Shown: positions 26,388-35,580, counted from the stretch's first letter. The stretch is 64,000 nucleotides of DNA from Pseudomonadota bacterium (GCA_021808195.1 JAKBCE010000001.1:199753-263752), one strand, 5' to 3'. The notes: generated by a model from the sequence alone, not told the origin. Program-made: numbers and translations.

Positions 26388-28370
26388 TCAGAAATGCAGC
26401 TTGTGCAGCAGTGCAGCGAACACTCTCGCATCGCGCGAACTGTCTTCACCAGGCGCGTCCGGCCCGCCGGCCGCTCTGGAATCGGGATACATGCGGAAAC
26501 TCTCGCTCATGACCACCCGATTGAGTCGCGGCGCAAGCGCCTCAACCACATGTGCCAGAGTTCCAAGGCCCGTGGTCACGCGCTCGGGCTTGTGCGTAAT
26601 GGCGCTGCACACCATTGCGGCGGCCTGTTCAGGCTCGAGCAGCTGGAAATCCTCGTACAGCTTCGTCGGCGCACTCATCGGCGTGCGCACCAACGGCAGA
26701 TTCACGACTGAAAAGCGCACGCCGCGGTCGGAGAATTCCCCAGCGGCACACCGCGTAAAGGCTTCGAGCGCCGCCTTCGAAGCATTGTAGGCGGCGAACC
26801 GGCTGGCATTCGTGAGCACGCCGATGGAGGAGATACTGATCACCTGTCCTGCACCGCGTGCGACCATCGAAGGCAGCAGGCCAAGAGTGAGGCGAACGGC
26901 GGCAAAATAATTGATCCGCATCAGCCGTTCATAGTCGTGAAAACGCTCGTACGTGGCGTCGATGCCCCGCCGGATCGAGTGTCCAGCATTGTTAATCAGG
27001 ATATCGATCGGCGGCTGCTCCGCGGCGAGGCGGGTCAGCAGCCCGGCGCTGGCGAGCGGATCCGCCAGATCACACTCGTACACACTGGCACGACCGGCGC
27101 GCGCCTGCACCTCTGCTCGCACCTGCTCGAGCCGCGACGCGTCGCGCGCCACAAGCACCAGATGCGCGCCCGCGGCAGCAAGCTGCAGCGCGGTTGCACG
27201 GCCAATCCCCGAAGACCCACCCGTCACTAGGATGGTCTTGCCGGCTACCGCACGCCGCAGCAGCGTCAGCGGCTCAAGGTCCGGGTCCATCCGCCGCTCC
27301 CAGAAGTCCCACAGCCGCCAGGCGTATTGGGCCAACGGCGGCACACGGATCCCGGCCGGCTCGAGCAGGCGCTGTGCTCGGGTGGCGAGAAACGTCGTCG
27401 GATAATTGAACATCCCGATCAGCGCCCGCGGGATGCCCGCATCGGCGAGCACCTCATCCAGCACGCGGCGAACTGGGGCGAGCGCCTCGGGCGCCACGTG
27501 CACCGCCGCGGCCAGCGTCGCGCCGAGGTCCGAATCTATGCGCAACCGCAATGTCGGGGCATGCGCCGCTGCGGCGAACACATTGAGCGCCTCCGCTACA
27601 CGGTAGTTGTGCGGATCGGTCAGGTGGAAGCAGTGCCCATCCTCGCCCTCGATGTGCGCCAGGTACGCAACCGCTGCAGCGACGAAATCCACCGGCACGA
27701 AATTGACGTACCCACCCTGCAGGCCGATCAGGGGGACCCAGCGCGGCAGCACATCGCGCAGACGCTGAATCAGTTTGAACAGGTAGTAAGGCCCATCGGT
27801 TTTATCCATCTCGCCGGTCACCGAGTCCCCGACAACCATGCCCGGACGGTAGATCCGCCACGGCACACGGCAGGTTGTCCGCACGAGCGCTTCGGCATCG
27901 TGTTTGCTCCGAAAATACGGATGATCGAGCCCGACTGCTTCCTCGAACATGTCCTCCGTGAATATTCCCGGATAGCGGCCGGCGGCTGCGATCGAGCTCA
28001 TGAAGTGAAAGCGACCGGCGCGCACCTCGTGCGCAAGCTCAAGCGCATGCACCGTCCCCTTGACGTTGTTGTCAGTCACCTCGGACGCTGGCGCACTCAG
28101 GTCATAAAGCGCGCCGAGGTGAAAGAAGTGCGAGACGCTCGCCCGGAGTACGCTGCAGTCGGCCGCCGAAACGCCCAAGCATGGCGCACCGAGATCCCCC
28201 TCAATCGGCACGAGCCGCTCGCCCTGCCCGGCACAATCACGTACGACTCGCTCGAAGCGCGCGCGCGAACCGGGCCGGACCAGCAGGTACAGTCGCTCCC
28301 CGCGCGCGGCGAGCTGTTTGACGAGGTGCCGGCCGATGAAGCCGGTTCCCCCGGTGACGAAGTACGGCAT
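26388..28370 (-). CDS. Two-domain SDR protein: fatty acyl-CoA reductase-like domain fused to a classical SDR
   Basis: A 660-aa fusion. Residues 1-350 are an extended SDR of the thioester-reductase/fatty-acyl-reductase type: FVTGGTGFIGRHLVKQL, NVKGTVHAL, and YFRSK as YxxxK. Residues 370-660 are a classical SDR: TILVTGGSSGIGRATALQL, ILINNAGHS, and YNASKAALE. Similar bidomain proteins in mycobacteria and gammaproteobacteria are thought to reduce fatty acyl-CoA toward alcohol, or act on long-chain substrates. ATG 28370 was chosen as the Rossmann motif begins right after it. It is divergent from the WS/DGAT gene, suggesting wax-ester synthesis as a shared purpose (inference). Confidence 0.9.
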   Translation of the reverse strand: MPYFVTGGTGFIGRHLVKQLAARGERLYLLVRPGSRARFERVVRDCAGQGERLVPIEGDLGAPCLGVSAADCSVLRASVSHFFHLGALYDLSAPASEVTDNNVKGTVHALELAHEVRAGRFHFMSSIAAAGRYPGIFTEDMFEEAVGLDHPYFRSKHDAEALVRTTCRVPWRIYRPGMVVGDSVTGEMDKTDGPYYLFKLIQRLRDVLPRWVPLIGLQGGYVNFVPVDFVAAAVAYLAHIEGEDGHCFHLTDPHNYRVAEALNVFAAAAHAPTLRLRIDSDLGATLAAAVHVAPEALAPVRRVLDEVLADAGIPRALIGMFNYPTTFLATRAQRLLEPAGIRVPPLAQYAWRLWDFWERRMDPDLEPLTLLRRAVAGKTILVTGGSSGIGRATALQLAAAGAHLVLVARDASRLEQVRAEVQARAGRASVYECDLADPLASAGLLTRLAAEQPPIDILINNAGHSIRRGIDATYERFHDYERLMRINYFAAVRLTLGLLPSMVARGAGQVISISSIGVLTNASRFAAYNASKAALEAFTRCAAGEFSDRGVRFSVVNLPLVRTPMSAPTKLYEDFQLLEPEQAAAMVCSAITHKPERVTTGLGTLAHVVEALAPRLNRVVMSESFRMYPDSRAAGGPDAPGEDSSRDARVFAALLHKLHF

Positions 28371-28484
28371 GGACCTGCATCCGGCGAGGGCGCCTGAGAA
28401 GAGGGAAGCTACGCACGGTCGCCGCGGCGCACATCGTGACAAACCGAAGCTTTACCGGGTAGACGATTGCGCCAAACTTTTCAC

Positions 28485-29942
28485 ATGCGTCCTGCACCTC
28501 ATCCCCGCGTGCCGCCGCCGCGCACATCGAGCGCGTCGGGCTCGCCGCGCGTCCCCCTCTCGCGCGTCGACCGCGCGTTTCTCAACATGGAGCGCACCAG
28601 CAATCCCATGGTGATCGTTGCTCTCATCGTGCTCGGTGCACCCTTGCCGCGAGCACGGCTACGCGAGCGAATTGCCGAGCGATTCACGACTCACATGCGC
28701 TTCACCTGCGTTCCCGTCGACGGACTCGCACAGGCATTCTGGCAGCCCCTCGACTCATTCAACCTTGACGATCACGTGCTCAGCGCCGCCCTGCCCACCC
28801 CCGCCGGTCAGCATGAACTCGAGACGTTGGTGAGCGAGCTCGCCAGCGAGCCGTTACCGGCCGGCCGGCCGCTGTGGAGTTTCCACATCGTCGAGCACTT
28901 CGGCCGTGGCAGCGCCATCATCGCACGCATCCACCACTGTTATGCCGACGGCATCGCGCTGGTACGGGTTCTACTGAGTCTGACGGACGACCGCCGCTCC
29001 CGCTCGCGCGCCGACCTGGCCGTCCACACCGATCCGAACGTCGCAGCGCCGAAGCCTCCGCATACACTGCCAGCCAGTTGGTTTGCCGAAGCCCTGGGAC
29101 AGGGTCGCCGTCTGGTCGACGCCGGACTGCACTTGGCATTGCATCCCGAGACGGCCACCTCGGCAGTCGGCCAGGCCAGCACTCTGGCGAGCGAGCTGGC
29201 CCACATCACACTACTGCCGGATGATCCGCCGACGCACCTCAGGGGCCCGTTGTGCGGCATTCGACGAGTTGCCTGGGGAAAATCGTTGTCGCTGGAGGAA
29301 GTGAAGACCATTGGACGGGTGCTCGGGTGCACGGTCAACGACGTGCTGATCGCAACTCTCGCCGGGGCACTGGGTCAGCATCTGCAGACACTAGGCGAAA
29401 CGACACAGGGCCTGACGTTACGTGCAGCTGTCCCGGTAGACCTGCGCTCGGCCGAGTCGCAGGACGACCCGCTAGGCAATCGCTTCGGTCTCGTTTACGT
29501 CGACCTACCCGTCGGCGTGCGCCACCCGCTCGAGCGACTTTACAGGGTGCAAGCCGCCATGCGAACCCTGAAGGGCTCCGAGCAGGCGCTGCTCACTTAC
29601 GGTCTGCTCGCGACCGTAGGCAGCCTGCCGCGCCCGGTCGAGGATGTGGTGATGGACCTGTTCAGCGCCAAGGCCAGCCTGGTCGCCTCCAATCTGCGCG
29701 GACCGCGCACGGCATTGTCCATCCAGGGGGCAGCGCTGCGCCAATTGCTGTTCTGGGTTCCGCAGTCAGGCAGCATCGGACTCGGCGTCAGCATGCTGAG
29801 CTATCACGGACGTGTGCACTTCGGAGTGATGGCCGACCGGCAGATCATGCCGCACCCCGCAGAGTTGATCACCCGGATCAGGGCCGCATTCGAACAGCTC
29901 GTGCTCCTGGTACTGCTCGGCGGCAGCGCGTTGCAGAACTGA
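28485..29942 (+). CDS. Wax ester synthase/diacylglycerol O-acyltransferase (WS/DGAT)
   Basis: A bifunctional acyltransferase that esterifies acyl-CoA to fatty alcohols or diacylglycerol, making storage wax esters or triacylglycerol. The catalytic HHxxxDG motif is intact as IHHCYADGIALV near residues 150-160. Other landmarks are LSRVDRAFLNME at the start, VNDVLIATLAGALG, and the C-terminal SNLRGPRTALSIQG. Length is 485 aa, standard for the family. ATG 28485 was chosen over a TTG 18 bp upstream. The 114-bp gap to the divergent SDR gene should hold both promoters. Confidence 0.93.
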   Translation: MRPAPHPRVPPPRTSSASGSPRVPLSRVDRAFLNMERTSNPMVIVALIVLGAPLPRARLRERIAERFTTHMRFTCVPVDGLAQAFWQPLDSFNLDDHVLSAALPTPAGQHELETLVSELASEPLPAGRPLWSFHIVEHFGRGSAIIARIHHCYADGIALVRVLLSLTDDRRSRSRADLAVHTDPNVAAPKPPHTLPASWFAEALGQGRRLVDAGLHLALHPETATSAVGQASTLASELAHITLLPDDPPTHLRGPLCGIRRVAWGKSLSLEEVKTIGRVLGCTVNDVLIATLAGALGQHLQTLGETTQGLTLRAAVPVDLRSAESQDDPLGNRFGLVYVDLPVGVRHPLERLYRVQAAMRTLKGSEQALLTYGLLATVGSLPRPVEDVVMDLFSAKASLVASNLRGPRTALSIQGAALRQLLFWVPQSGSIGLGVSMLSYHGRVHFGVMADRQIMPHPAELITRIRAAFEQLVLLVLLGGSALQN

Positions 29943-29965
29943 ATCGCCCAAGCGCGACGCCGCGC

Positions 29966-30823
29966 TCAGGTCGGCAGGCCACGCTTGGCACGGGCCACGT
30001 CCAAAGCTTCCATCGCATCGAGCGGCTCACAGCCAGCCGCCTCGCTGTAGAGCTTCTGCGCCTCGGTGCGATGACGCGCCGGATCGAGCAGCAACAGCGC
30101 GTAAGCATATTCCATATGGACGATCGGTGAGCGTGGCGCGAGCTGCACGGCGCGGTGGAAATGCTCGAGCGCCGCCCGAGCAGATACTCCGTAGGTGAGC
30201 GAAGCCACGACACCGCCAAGCTTGTGCACGATCTCGGCGTGATATAGGCCTAGTGCCACGTGCGCTTCGGCGTGACGCGGTTCGAGCTCTAGCGTCCGCT
30301 CGAGATGCGTCTTCACGCGTGCCGCAAGTCCTTCCGATATCGCTTTCAGAATGGAAATGCGCTGACTGTAGCGACCGAGCACCAGTGCCAGGGTGTAATG
30401 CGTATTCGGGTGCTCCGGCAGCTGCTGGACAGCCTGCTCGCCGCGTTCGATGGCCGCAAGCAGCATCGAGGTCACGACGCGCTCACTGCTGTGCGAGTAG
30501 AGCGAATCAACTGCCGCGGCCCGATTGGCCACACAAGCCCCGAGCGCCCCCAGCGCTCCTCCCAATTCGATCGCCCGGGCAAACGCGCCGGCGTGAAATT
30601 CCACCCACGTCGCTTGCAGTGCAGTGGCAAGAGACCGCGCACCGCCGTACTCGCCGACCCAGGCCGCAAACTGCGCAGCCGCGGCCATCGCGCGGGTAAT
30701 CTCGGCATGCCCCGGCCAGGGCTCCCGGTCAGTCACATGCAGCTTGCTCCAAAGCCTCTTGAGCTGCTCTGGGGTGTAGTGGTGTGCAGCGCGTGCTGCG
30801 GAGGCGGAAGGCTTCGGAGGCAT
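29966..30823 (-). CDS. Tetratricopeptide-repeat protein
   Basis: A 285-aa protein mostly of TPR-like helical repeats (for example HPNTHYTLALVLGRYSQ, EPRHAEAHVALGLYHAE and SPIVHMEYAYALLLL). There is no signal peptide. ATG 30823 follows AGGAAA at a good distance; the much longer upstream frame runs antisense through the phasin gene and is rejected. Its placement between WS/DGAT and phasin genes suggests a scaffold at lipid or PHA granules, but that is only a guess. Confidence 0.75.
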   Translation of the reverse strand: MPPKPSASAARAAHHYTPEQLKRLWSKLHVTDREPWPGHAEITRAMAAAAQFAAWVGEYGGARSLATALQATWVEFHAGAFARAIELGGALGALGACVANRAAAVDSLYSHSSERVVTSMLLAAIERGEQAVQQLPEHPNTHYTLALVLGRYSQRISILKAISEGLAARVKTHLERTLELEPRHAEAHVALGLYHAEIVHKLGGVVASLTYGVSARAALEHFHRAVQLAPRSPIVHMEYAYALLLLDPARHRTEAQKLYSEAAGCEPLDAMEALDVARAKRGLPT

Positions 30824-30952
30824 GATTTCCTGCGGGAAGTACGCATCCAGCTGTTGATCCTTGCTCGCTAGAGTAACGCGGTCCTTTCCAACACCCAGTA
30901 GGGCAAATACGCACCTCCGCAGCCGCGGAGCCGCCCGCAGAGGGAGTAGATC

Positions 30953-31450
30953 ATGGCCGCGAAGCGAAAACCCCGGAAACGCGCCCGCACCGAATCGAGC
31001 GCCGCCCCCTCCCGACTCACTGACACCGTGCATCAGATCTGGCTTGCCGGACTCGGCGCGATGGCGAAAGCCCAGCAGGGCACGCCGCACCTGCTCGAGG
31101 AACTGATCGCGGAAGGCGCTCGCGTCGATACACGTGTACGCGGCGCGGCAGCCGAGACCTTGCGTGGCATTACCGGCAGCGTGCAACAGAGCGTTGGCGC
31201 ACGGATGAGTGGGATGCGCGGTCAGGCCGCTGAGGCGGTCGAGAACTTGGAGAAGCTCTTTCGCAGCCGCGTGCGGCGAGCATTGACCCAACTCGGCGTG
31301 CCAAGCGGCGAGGATATCGAGGCGCTCAGTAAGCGCGTCGAGATGCTCAACGCCAACGTCGGCCGGCTTGGCGATAAGGGCGCCTCGCGCGGGCGAGGAC
31401 GCGGACGAGGGCGGGCCAAGCGCCAGCCGCCGATGCCGCCTGCGCCGTAG
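30953..31450 (+). CDS. Phasin family granule-associated protein
   Basis: A 165-aa amphipathic helical protein of the phasin/PhaI-F type, which coats intracellular polyester or lipid granules. The core starts at HQIWLAGLGAMAKAQQG, followed by a long coiled-coil-like helix (EAVENLEKLFRSRVRRAL and EDIEALSKRVEMLNANV). Both ends are basic: KRKPRKRAR at the N-terminus and a GRGRGRGRAKR tail, as in DNA-binding phasins. A GGGAG site precedes ATG 30953. The stop is 3 bp before the patatin start. Confidence 0.88.
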   Translation: MAAKRKPRKRARTESSAAPSRLTDTVHQIWLAGLGAMAKAQQGTPHLLEELIAEGARVDTRVRGAAAETLRGITGSVQQSVGARMSGMRGQAAEAVENLEKLFRSRVRRALTQLGVPSGEDIEALSKRVEMLNANVGRLGDKGASRGRGRGRGRAKRQPPMPPAP

Positions 31451-31453
31451 ATC

Positions 31454-32677
31454 ATGTTGACGCTCGAGCCGGCCCTGCGTCGGCGACCGAGCCGCCGGAA
31501 ATTCGCGGTCGCTCTGGCGGGCGGCGGTCCGCTTGGCGCGTTCTACGAGCTCGGCGCTCTGCACGCGATCGAGGAAGTGATTGTCGGCCGCGCACTCACC
31601 GAGTACGACATGTACGTCGGCGTGAGTTCGGGCTCGCTGCTCGCAGCGGGCCTCGCCAACGGCTTTGACGGCACCCGAATGGGCTCGGCGCTCATCCAGG
31701 GCGAATCAACGCTCGTGCCATTCTCGCCGAGACTTCTACTGCAACCGGCGATCGCAGAGTATGTGCGCCGGGTGGCCCGCCTGCCGCGCGCACTGCACGG
31801 CAGCGTGCGATTGTGGTCTGCCGATACGTTGCGCAGCGTCTGGCCTGCATTGCTCGCTGTTCTGACCAAGATCATTCCCCTGGCCGTTTTCGACAGCCGC
31901 CCGCTCGAACAGTATTTGCACGAACTATTCACTCAGCCTGAGCATACGGATGATTTCCGCGCCCTGCACCGGCAGCTGCGCGTCGTTGCCGCGGAACTTG
32001 ACACCGGCCGGTCGGTGGTTTTTGGCGATGCCGCACACCGACACGTTCCGATCTCGCGCGCCGTGGTAGCGAGCGCGGCGCTGCCGGGGCTGTATGCACC
32101 GGTGTCGATCGAAGGACGCGATTACGTGGATGGTGCCCTGGTTCGCACGATGTATGCATCGCTCGCACTGGAGGCGGGCTGTGATTTCGTGATTTGCATC
32201 AACCCGCTCGTTCCGTTCGACGCCTCGCGCAGCAGGCGGCGCCGCACCCTTGCGGACGAAGGTTTCGACACCGTACTCGGGCAGACGTTTCGAACCCTGA
32301 TCCACTCGCGCATGCAGGTGGGCATGGCGAGCTTCCGCGCTCGATTTCCGCACGCTGATACTCTGCTGTTCGAGCCCGACCGGCACGATGAGAAGATGTT
32401 CTTCACCAACGTGTTTCGCTATTCCGGTCGCCATCACCTCGCCGAGCACGCCTATCAACAGACTCGGCACGATCTCCGGCAGCACGCTGCGGCGCTCGCG
32501 ATACTATTGCGCCGGCATGGACTCGAGCTCGACCTTAAAAGGCTGCGCGATTCGCGGCGCACCTTCACGACGGCGGCCGGTGAGCACGCCGCGCGTCTGC
32601 GGCGTACCACCCGTCGCCTGAGCGATGCGCTCGAACAGCTGGAAAAAATGCTGGCCGATCGCACCGTAACGGACTGA
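31454..32677 (+). CDS. Patatin-like phospholipase
   Basis: A lipid acyl hydrolase with a Ser-Asp dyad (407 aa). The oxyanion glycine-rich loop is ALAGGGPLGAFYELGAL, the nucleophile elbow GVSSGSLL (GxSxG), and the catalytic Asp in YVDGALVRT (DGA). The C-terminal 100 residues are basic and helical. It sits in a compact phasin-patatin-lipase-hypothetical block and probably mobilises acyl chains from stored lipid or polyester (inference). Confidence 0.92.
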   Translation: MLTLEPALRRRPSRRKFAVALAGGGPLGAFYELGALHAIEEVIVGRALTEYDMYVGVSSGSLLAAGLANGFDGTRMGSALIQGESTLVPFSPRLLLQPAIAEYVRRVARLPRALHGSVRLWSADTLRSVWPALLAVLTKIIPLAVFDSRPLEQYLHELFTQPEHTDDFRALHRQLRVVAAELDTGRSVVFGDAAHRHVPISRAVVASAALPGLYAPVSIEGRDYVDGALVRTMYASLALEAGCDFVICINPLVPFDASRSRRRRTLADEGFDTVLGQTFRTLIHSRMQVGMASFRARFPHADTLLFEPDRHDEKMFFTNVFRYSGRHHLAEHAYQQTRHDLRQHAAALAILLRRHGLELDLKRLRDSRRTFTTAAGEHAARLRRTTRRLSDALEQLEKMLADRTVTD

Positions 32678-32683
32678 ACCGGC

Positions 32684-33607
32684 ATGGCGGCGGTGTTCTG
32701 GCAGACGGCGCTGCTCGTCGAAATTGCGCTCGCCATTGCGATCGGCGGGCCGATCGCCGCCACAGCCGGCGGTTCACCTATCCTGCTGGTGCTCGCGTGC
32801 GCCGCAGCGCTCCTGCTCATGCAGGTACTGTTGGTGCTATTCGTGACGCTCCTCAGTCGCGGTATCGCCGGTGGCGGCTTGCGCCCGCTGCACACCGCAA
32901 CCCTCATCATGGAGAGTGCCGCTTTGCTGCACGCGGCGCTGCGCATGGGAGTTCATTGGGGCATTTGCACCGGCTCGCACCCGCGCTCGGGGGAGCACGC
33001 CGGGTTGGCGCGCTCGAGCAACGCCACGCCGGTGCTTCTCATCCACGGAATCCTCTGTAACGGAGGCATCTGGCAGCCGCTTCTCAAGTTGTTGCAGGAA
33101 GCCGGATTCGAGCAGGTTGTTCCGATGAATTTGTACCCGCTGTTTGCGGACATCGAAGTCCTTGCTGAAAAGGTCGTCGCGCAATTGCGGGCGCTACAGC
33201 ACGACAGCGGCGGGCGGCGCGTCGTGATCGTCGCACACAGTATGGGTGGTCTGGTCGCCAGGGCGGCACTTCGATCGGCCGGATCGGCCGTGATCGGACG
33301 CATCGTGACCCTCGGGACGCCTCATCACGGCACTGCCATCGCCTGCACTCTTCCCTTTGCACCGACCCGGCAGATGTGCCCGGACAGTGCCTGGCTGAGG
33401 CAACTCAACGCCGAGCAGGAGGGACGTTTCGATGTTCCCATGACCTGTCTGTACAGTCCCGAGGACACGTTAGTGTGGCCGCCGAGCAGCGCCATTCTCA
33501 GCGGCGCACGCATCGCCCGCGTCGAGCGCTGCGGTCACCTCAGTCTCGCCACCTCGCAACGCGCACTCAGGCTGCTGCGGGAGGAATTGCTGCGGGAGCG
33601 GCCATAG
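32684..33607 (+). CDS. Alpha/beta hydrolase (triacylglycerol lipase/esterase-like) with membrane segments
   Basis: A 307-aa hydrolase. Two hydrophobic helices lie in the first 70 residues (LLVEIALAIAIGGPIAATAG and ILLVLACAAALLLMQVLLVL), suggesting a membrane anchor. The hydrolase domain begins VLLIHGILCNGGIW, with nucleophile AHSMGGLVARAAL, Asp in SPEDTLVWP and His in RCGHLSL. This matches small lipases such as EstA/LipA-like proteins. It lies 6 bp after the patatin gene and abuts the next start, fitting a storage-lipid turnover operon. Confidence 0.9.
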   Translation: MAAVFWQTALLVEIALAIAIGGPIAATAGGSPILLVLACAAALLLMQVLLVLFVTLLSRGIAGGGLRPLHTATLIMESAALLHAALRMGVHWGICTGSHPRSGEHAGLARSSNATPVLLIHGILCNGGIWQPLLKLLQEAGFEQVVPMNLYPLFADIEVLAEKVVAQLRALQHDSGGRRVVIVAHSMGGLVARAALRSAGSAVIGRIVTLGTPHHGTAIACTLPFAPTRQMCPDSAWLRQLNAEQEGRFDVPMTCLYSPEDTLVWPPSSAILSGARIARVERCGHLSLATSQRALRLLREELLRERP

Positions 33608-34309
33608 ATGCCGGACGCGCAGACACCACCGAGCGCGCTTGCACAGCTCGTTGCTCGGATACGAACGCTGCAAAGCGCGGAAGCTGCCGATCCAGCGCTC
33701 GCCGCGCGGCTGAAGGACGTGCGCGCCTGGCAGGCCGCGCGCCTCACCCGAACCTATGCGGATCTGGCACATAATCCGGGGCAAACCAGTGCGATCGGAT
33801 TCTTTCTCACCGATCTGTACGGACCGCAGGACTTCAGCGCCCGAGACCGGCAACTCGCGCGGGCTGCACCGCTTCTCGAGCGCACCTTACCGCGCAGCGC
33901 ACTGCAAGTCCTCATCGATGCACTGGAATTGTACACGCTGTCCGGCGAGCTCGATCAGACGCTCGTGCGCAGCCTGAGGGGGGGGCCGATTTGTGCGGAA
34001 AGCTATACTCAAGCTTACCGCGCGAGCGGGCGAGCCGCCGATCGCGAGCGCCAGATCAGGCTGATCGTGCAGATCGGCGAGCGGCTCGCGCGGGCGGTCG
34101 AACAGCCCCTGATCGGACTTGCATTGCGCGCAACGCACGTACCGGCCCACATGGCTGGCTTCGGCGCTCTGCAGGACTTCCTGGAGCGCGGCTTCGCCGC
34201 GTTCCAGCACTTGGCAGACGCGCAGGCCTTTCTCACGGCGATCCGCACACGCGAGTCGAGCATCAGCGAGGCATTGCTGCGCGGCGATCCGAGTCCGCTC
34301 CGCAACTGA
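33608..34309 (+). CDS. Conserved hypothetical protein (FFLTDLYGP motif)
   Basis: A 233-aa, mostly helical, soluble protein. It contains the conserved-looking stretch IGFFLTDLYGPQDFSARD near residues 57-74. I recall similar FFLxDLYGP proteins encoded beside patatin and PHA-related genes, but know no function. The start directly follows the lipase stop, so it is co-transcribed with the storage-lipid genes. A membrane-bound state is unlikely. Confidence 0.75.
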   Translation: MPDAQTPPSALAQLVARIRTLQSAEAADPALAARLKDVRAWQAARLTRTYADLAHNPGQTSAIGFFLTDLYGPQDFSARDRQLARAAPLLERTLPRSALQVLIDALELYTLSGELDQTLVRSLRGGPICAESYTQAYRASGRAADRERQIRLIVQIGERLARAVEQPLIGLALRATHVPAHMAGFGALQDFLERGFAAFQHLADAQAFLTAIRTRESSISEALLRGDPSPLRN

Positions 34310-34398
34310 GACGGCCCATCTTCCCCGCCACGGACGGTTGGAAGAAATGCTCGAGTCGAAGGTCCCGGTCGGACCCGCCGCCGCGTATACGGCCTGTG

Positions 34399-34426
34399 CT
34401 TGAAATCACTGCCGGCGCCCCCACTC
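34399..34426 (+). promoter_or_regulatory. Heat-shock sigma-32 (RpoH) type promoter for hsp20 genes
   Basis: CTTGAAA (34399-34405) is a perfect sigma-32 -35 element. After 13 bp comes CCCCACTC (34419-34426), close to the CCCCATNT -10 consensus. It lies about 40 bp upstream of ATG 34467, as expected for a heat-shock gene. Confidence 0.75.
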
Positions 34427-34466
34427 GCGCCCCTCAGCAGTGGTTCGTGCCACAGGAGGTAGTGAA

Positions 34467-34913
34467 ATGGCCGCATTTTCCCAGAGTGCACCAGACTCAC
34501 CCTTTGATGAGCTCTGGCGCCTGCAGCAACAGGTCGACGAGCTGTTCAGTGCTTGGTCTGCGCCGGCCGGAGGCATCCGCTCGCTGCCGCGGGGCAGCTT
34601 TCCGGCCGTCAACATCAGCCACACCCCCGAGCGGGTTGACGTTTTCCTGTTCGCTCCCGGAATCGATCCGAAGACGCTCAATATTTCAATCCAGCAAAAT
34701 CTGCTCACCGTGGCCGGACGGCGCGACATTCCTGCCGATGAACGGGCCACGTATTACCGGCAGGAGCGCTTCAGCGGCGAATTCCGCCGCGTGATCGCCC
34801 TGCCGGAGGACGTCGATCCGGAACGGGTCAGTGCCCGCTACCGCAACGGCATCGTACAAATTGGCGTTGAGCGGCTCGAAGCGGCCCGGCCACGCCAGAT
34901 CGAAGTCCGCTGA
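34467..34913 (+). CDS. Small heat-shock protein, Hsp20/alpha-crystallin family
   Basis: An ATP-independent holdase chaperone of 148 aa. The alpha-crystallin domain covers about residues 48-140, with FPAVNISHTPERVDVFLFAPG, LLTVAGRR and the late strand FRRVIALPEDVD. A strong AGGAGGT site precedes ATG 34467. The C-terminal IxI/V assembly motif is weakly represented by QIEVR. It is followed 21 bp later by a second hsp20 gene. Confidence 0.95.
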   Translation: MAAFSQSAPDSPFDELWRLQQQVDELFSAWSAPAGGIRSLPRGSFPAVNISHTPERVDVFLFAPGIDPKTLNISIQQNLLTVAGRRDIPADERATYYRQERFSGEFRRVIALPEDVDPERVSARYRNGIVQIGVERLEAARPRQIEVR

Positions 34914-34934
34914 ACATCGATGGAGGTAATCGAC

Positions 34935-35339
34935 ATGGCCAGCAACAGCGACGTCTCCTCAACCACCGGCAACGCCAGCGTGCGCGAGCGGCGCGCGAGC
35001 AGCACCGAAACCCCGCTGCGTCCGCCGGTCGACATCCGCGAGGATAACGAAGGCATCACGCTGTGTGCCGACATGCCCGGCGTGTCCAAAGAACAGCTCG
35101 AGCTGCGCATCGAGGCGAACACGCTGATTGTCGAAGGCAGCGCACAGCTGGAACTACCGGAGGAAGCCGAGGCGCTGTACGCAGACGTTCGCGCCAGCTG
35201 TTATCGACGCGCTTTCGCGCTCAGCAGTGAGCTCGACACCGACAAGATTGACGCGAACCTCAAGGACGGCGTGCTGACGGTGCGCATTCCCAAGCGAGGC
35301 AAACTGCGTCCGCGCAGGATCGACATACAAGCGGCATGA
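34935..35339 (+). CDS. Small heat-shock protein, Hsp20/alpha-crystallin family (second copy)
   Basis: A 134-aa paralogue of the preceding holdase. The alpha-crystallin domain starts at PPVDIREDNEGITLCADMPG and ends at GVLTVRIPKRG. ATG 34935 was chosen over an ATG 15 bp upstream because that earlier ATG is itself part of the ATGGAGGT ribosome-binding sequence. The two Hsp20s differ in sequence enough to suggest hetero-oligomers or different clients, as seen with paired class A/B proteins. Confidence 0.95.
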   Translation: MASNSDVSSTTGNASVRERRASSTETPLRPPVDIREDNEGITLCADMPGVSKEQLELRIEANTLIVEGSAQLELPEEAEALYADVRASCYRRAFALSSELDTDKIDANLKDGVLTVRIPKRGKLRPRRIDIQAA

Positions 35340-35349
35340 ATGAAATCGC

Positions 35350-35394
35350 CGCGGGCGCGAGTCGCCGCGAACAATCCGGCGGCCCGCGCCCGCG
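35350..35394 (+). terminator. GC-rich stem-loop after the hsp20 pair
   Basis: CGCGGGCGCG (35350-35359) pairs with CGCGCCCGCG (35385-35394), with further pairing inside the 25-nt loop. There is no T-run, so it may stabilise the 3' end or pause polymerase instead of acting as a classic intrinsic terminator. Confidence 0.5.
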
Positions 35395-35580
35395 AGCCGA
35401 ACGACAGTGAATTTATTCTCGACCGCCCGAGAAACACCCGCTTCAGACGTCAAATCAACTCTCCACGCTGAGGCAACGCGGTTGCGGGAGCGCAATGGTA
35501 GGGTAGACTGACCCATATCCCGACGCTCGGCAAGCACGAGCGTACGTGAACCAACACACCGCCCAGCGAGACGTATCGCC

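Noticed and set aside
27327..28397. 356-codon plus-strand frame opposite the SDR fusion
   Set aside because: No domain, and the opposite strand encodes two complete Rossmann domains.
29966..31564. Extended 532-codon reading of the TPR gene
   Set aside because: The upstream half is antisense to the phasin gene; ATG 30823 has a good ribosome site.
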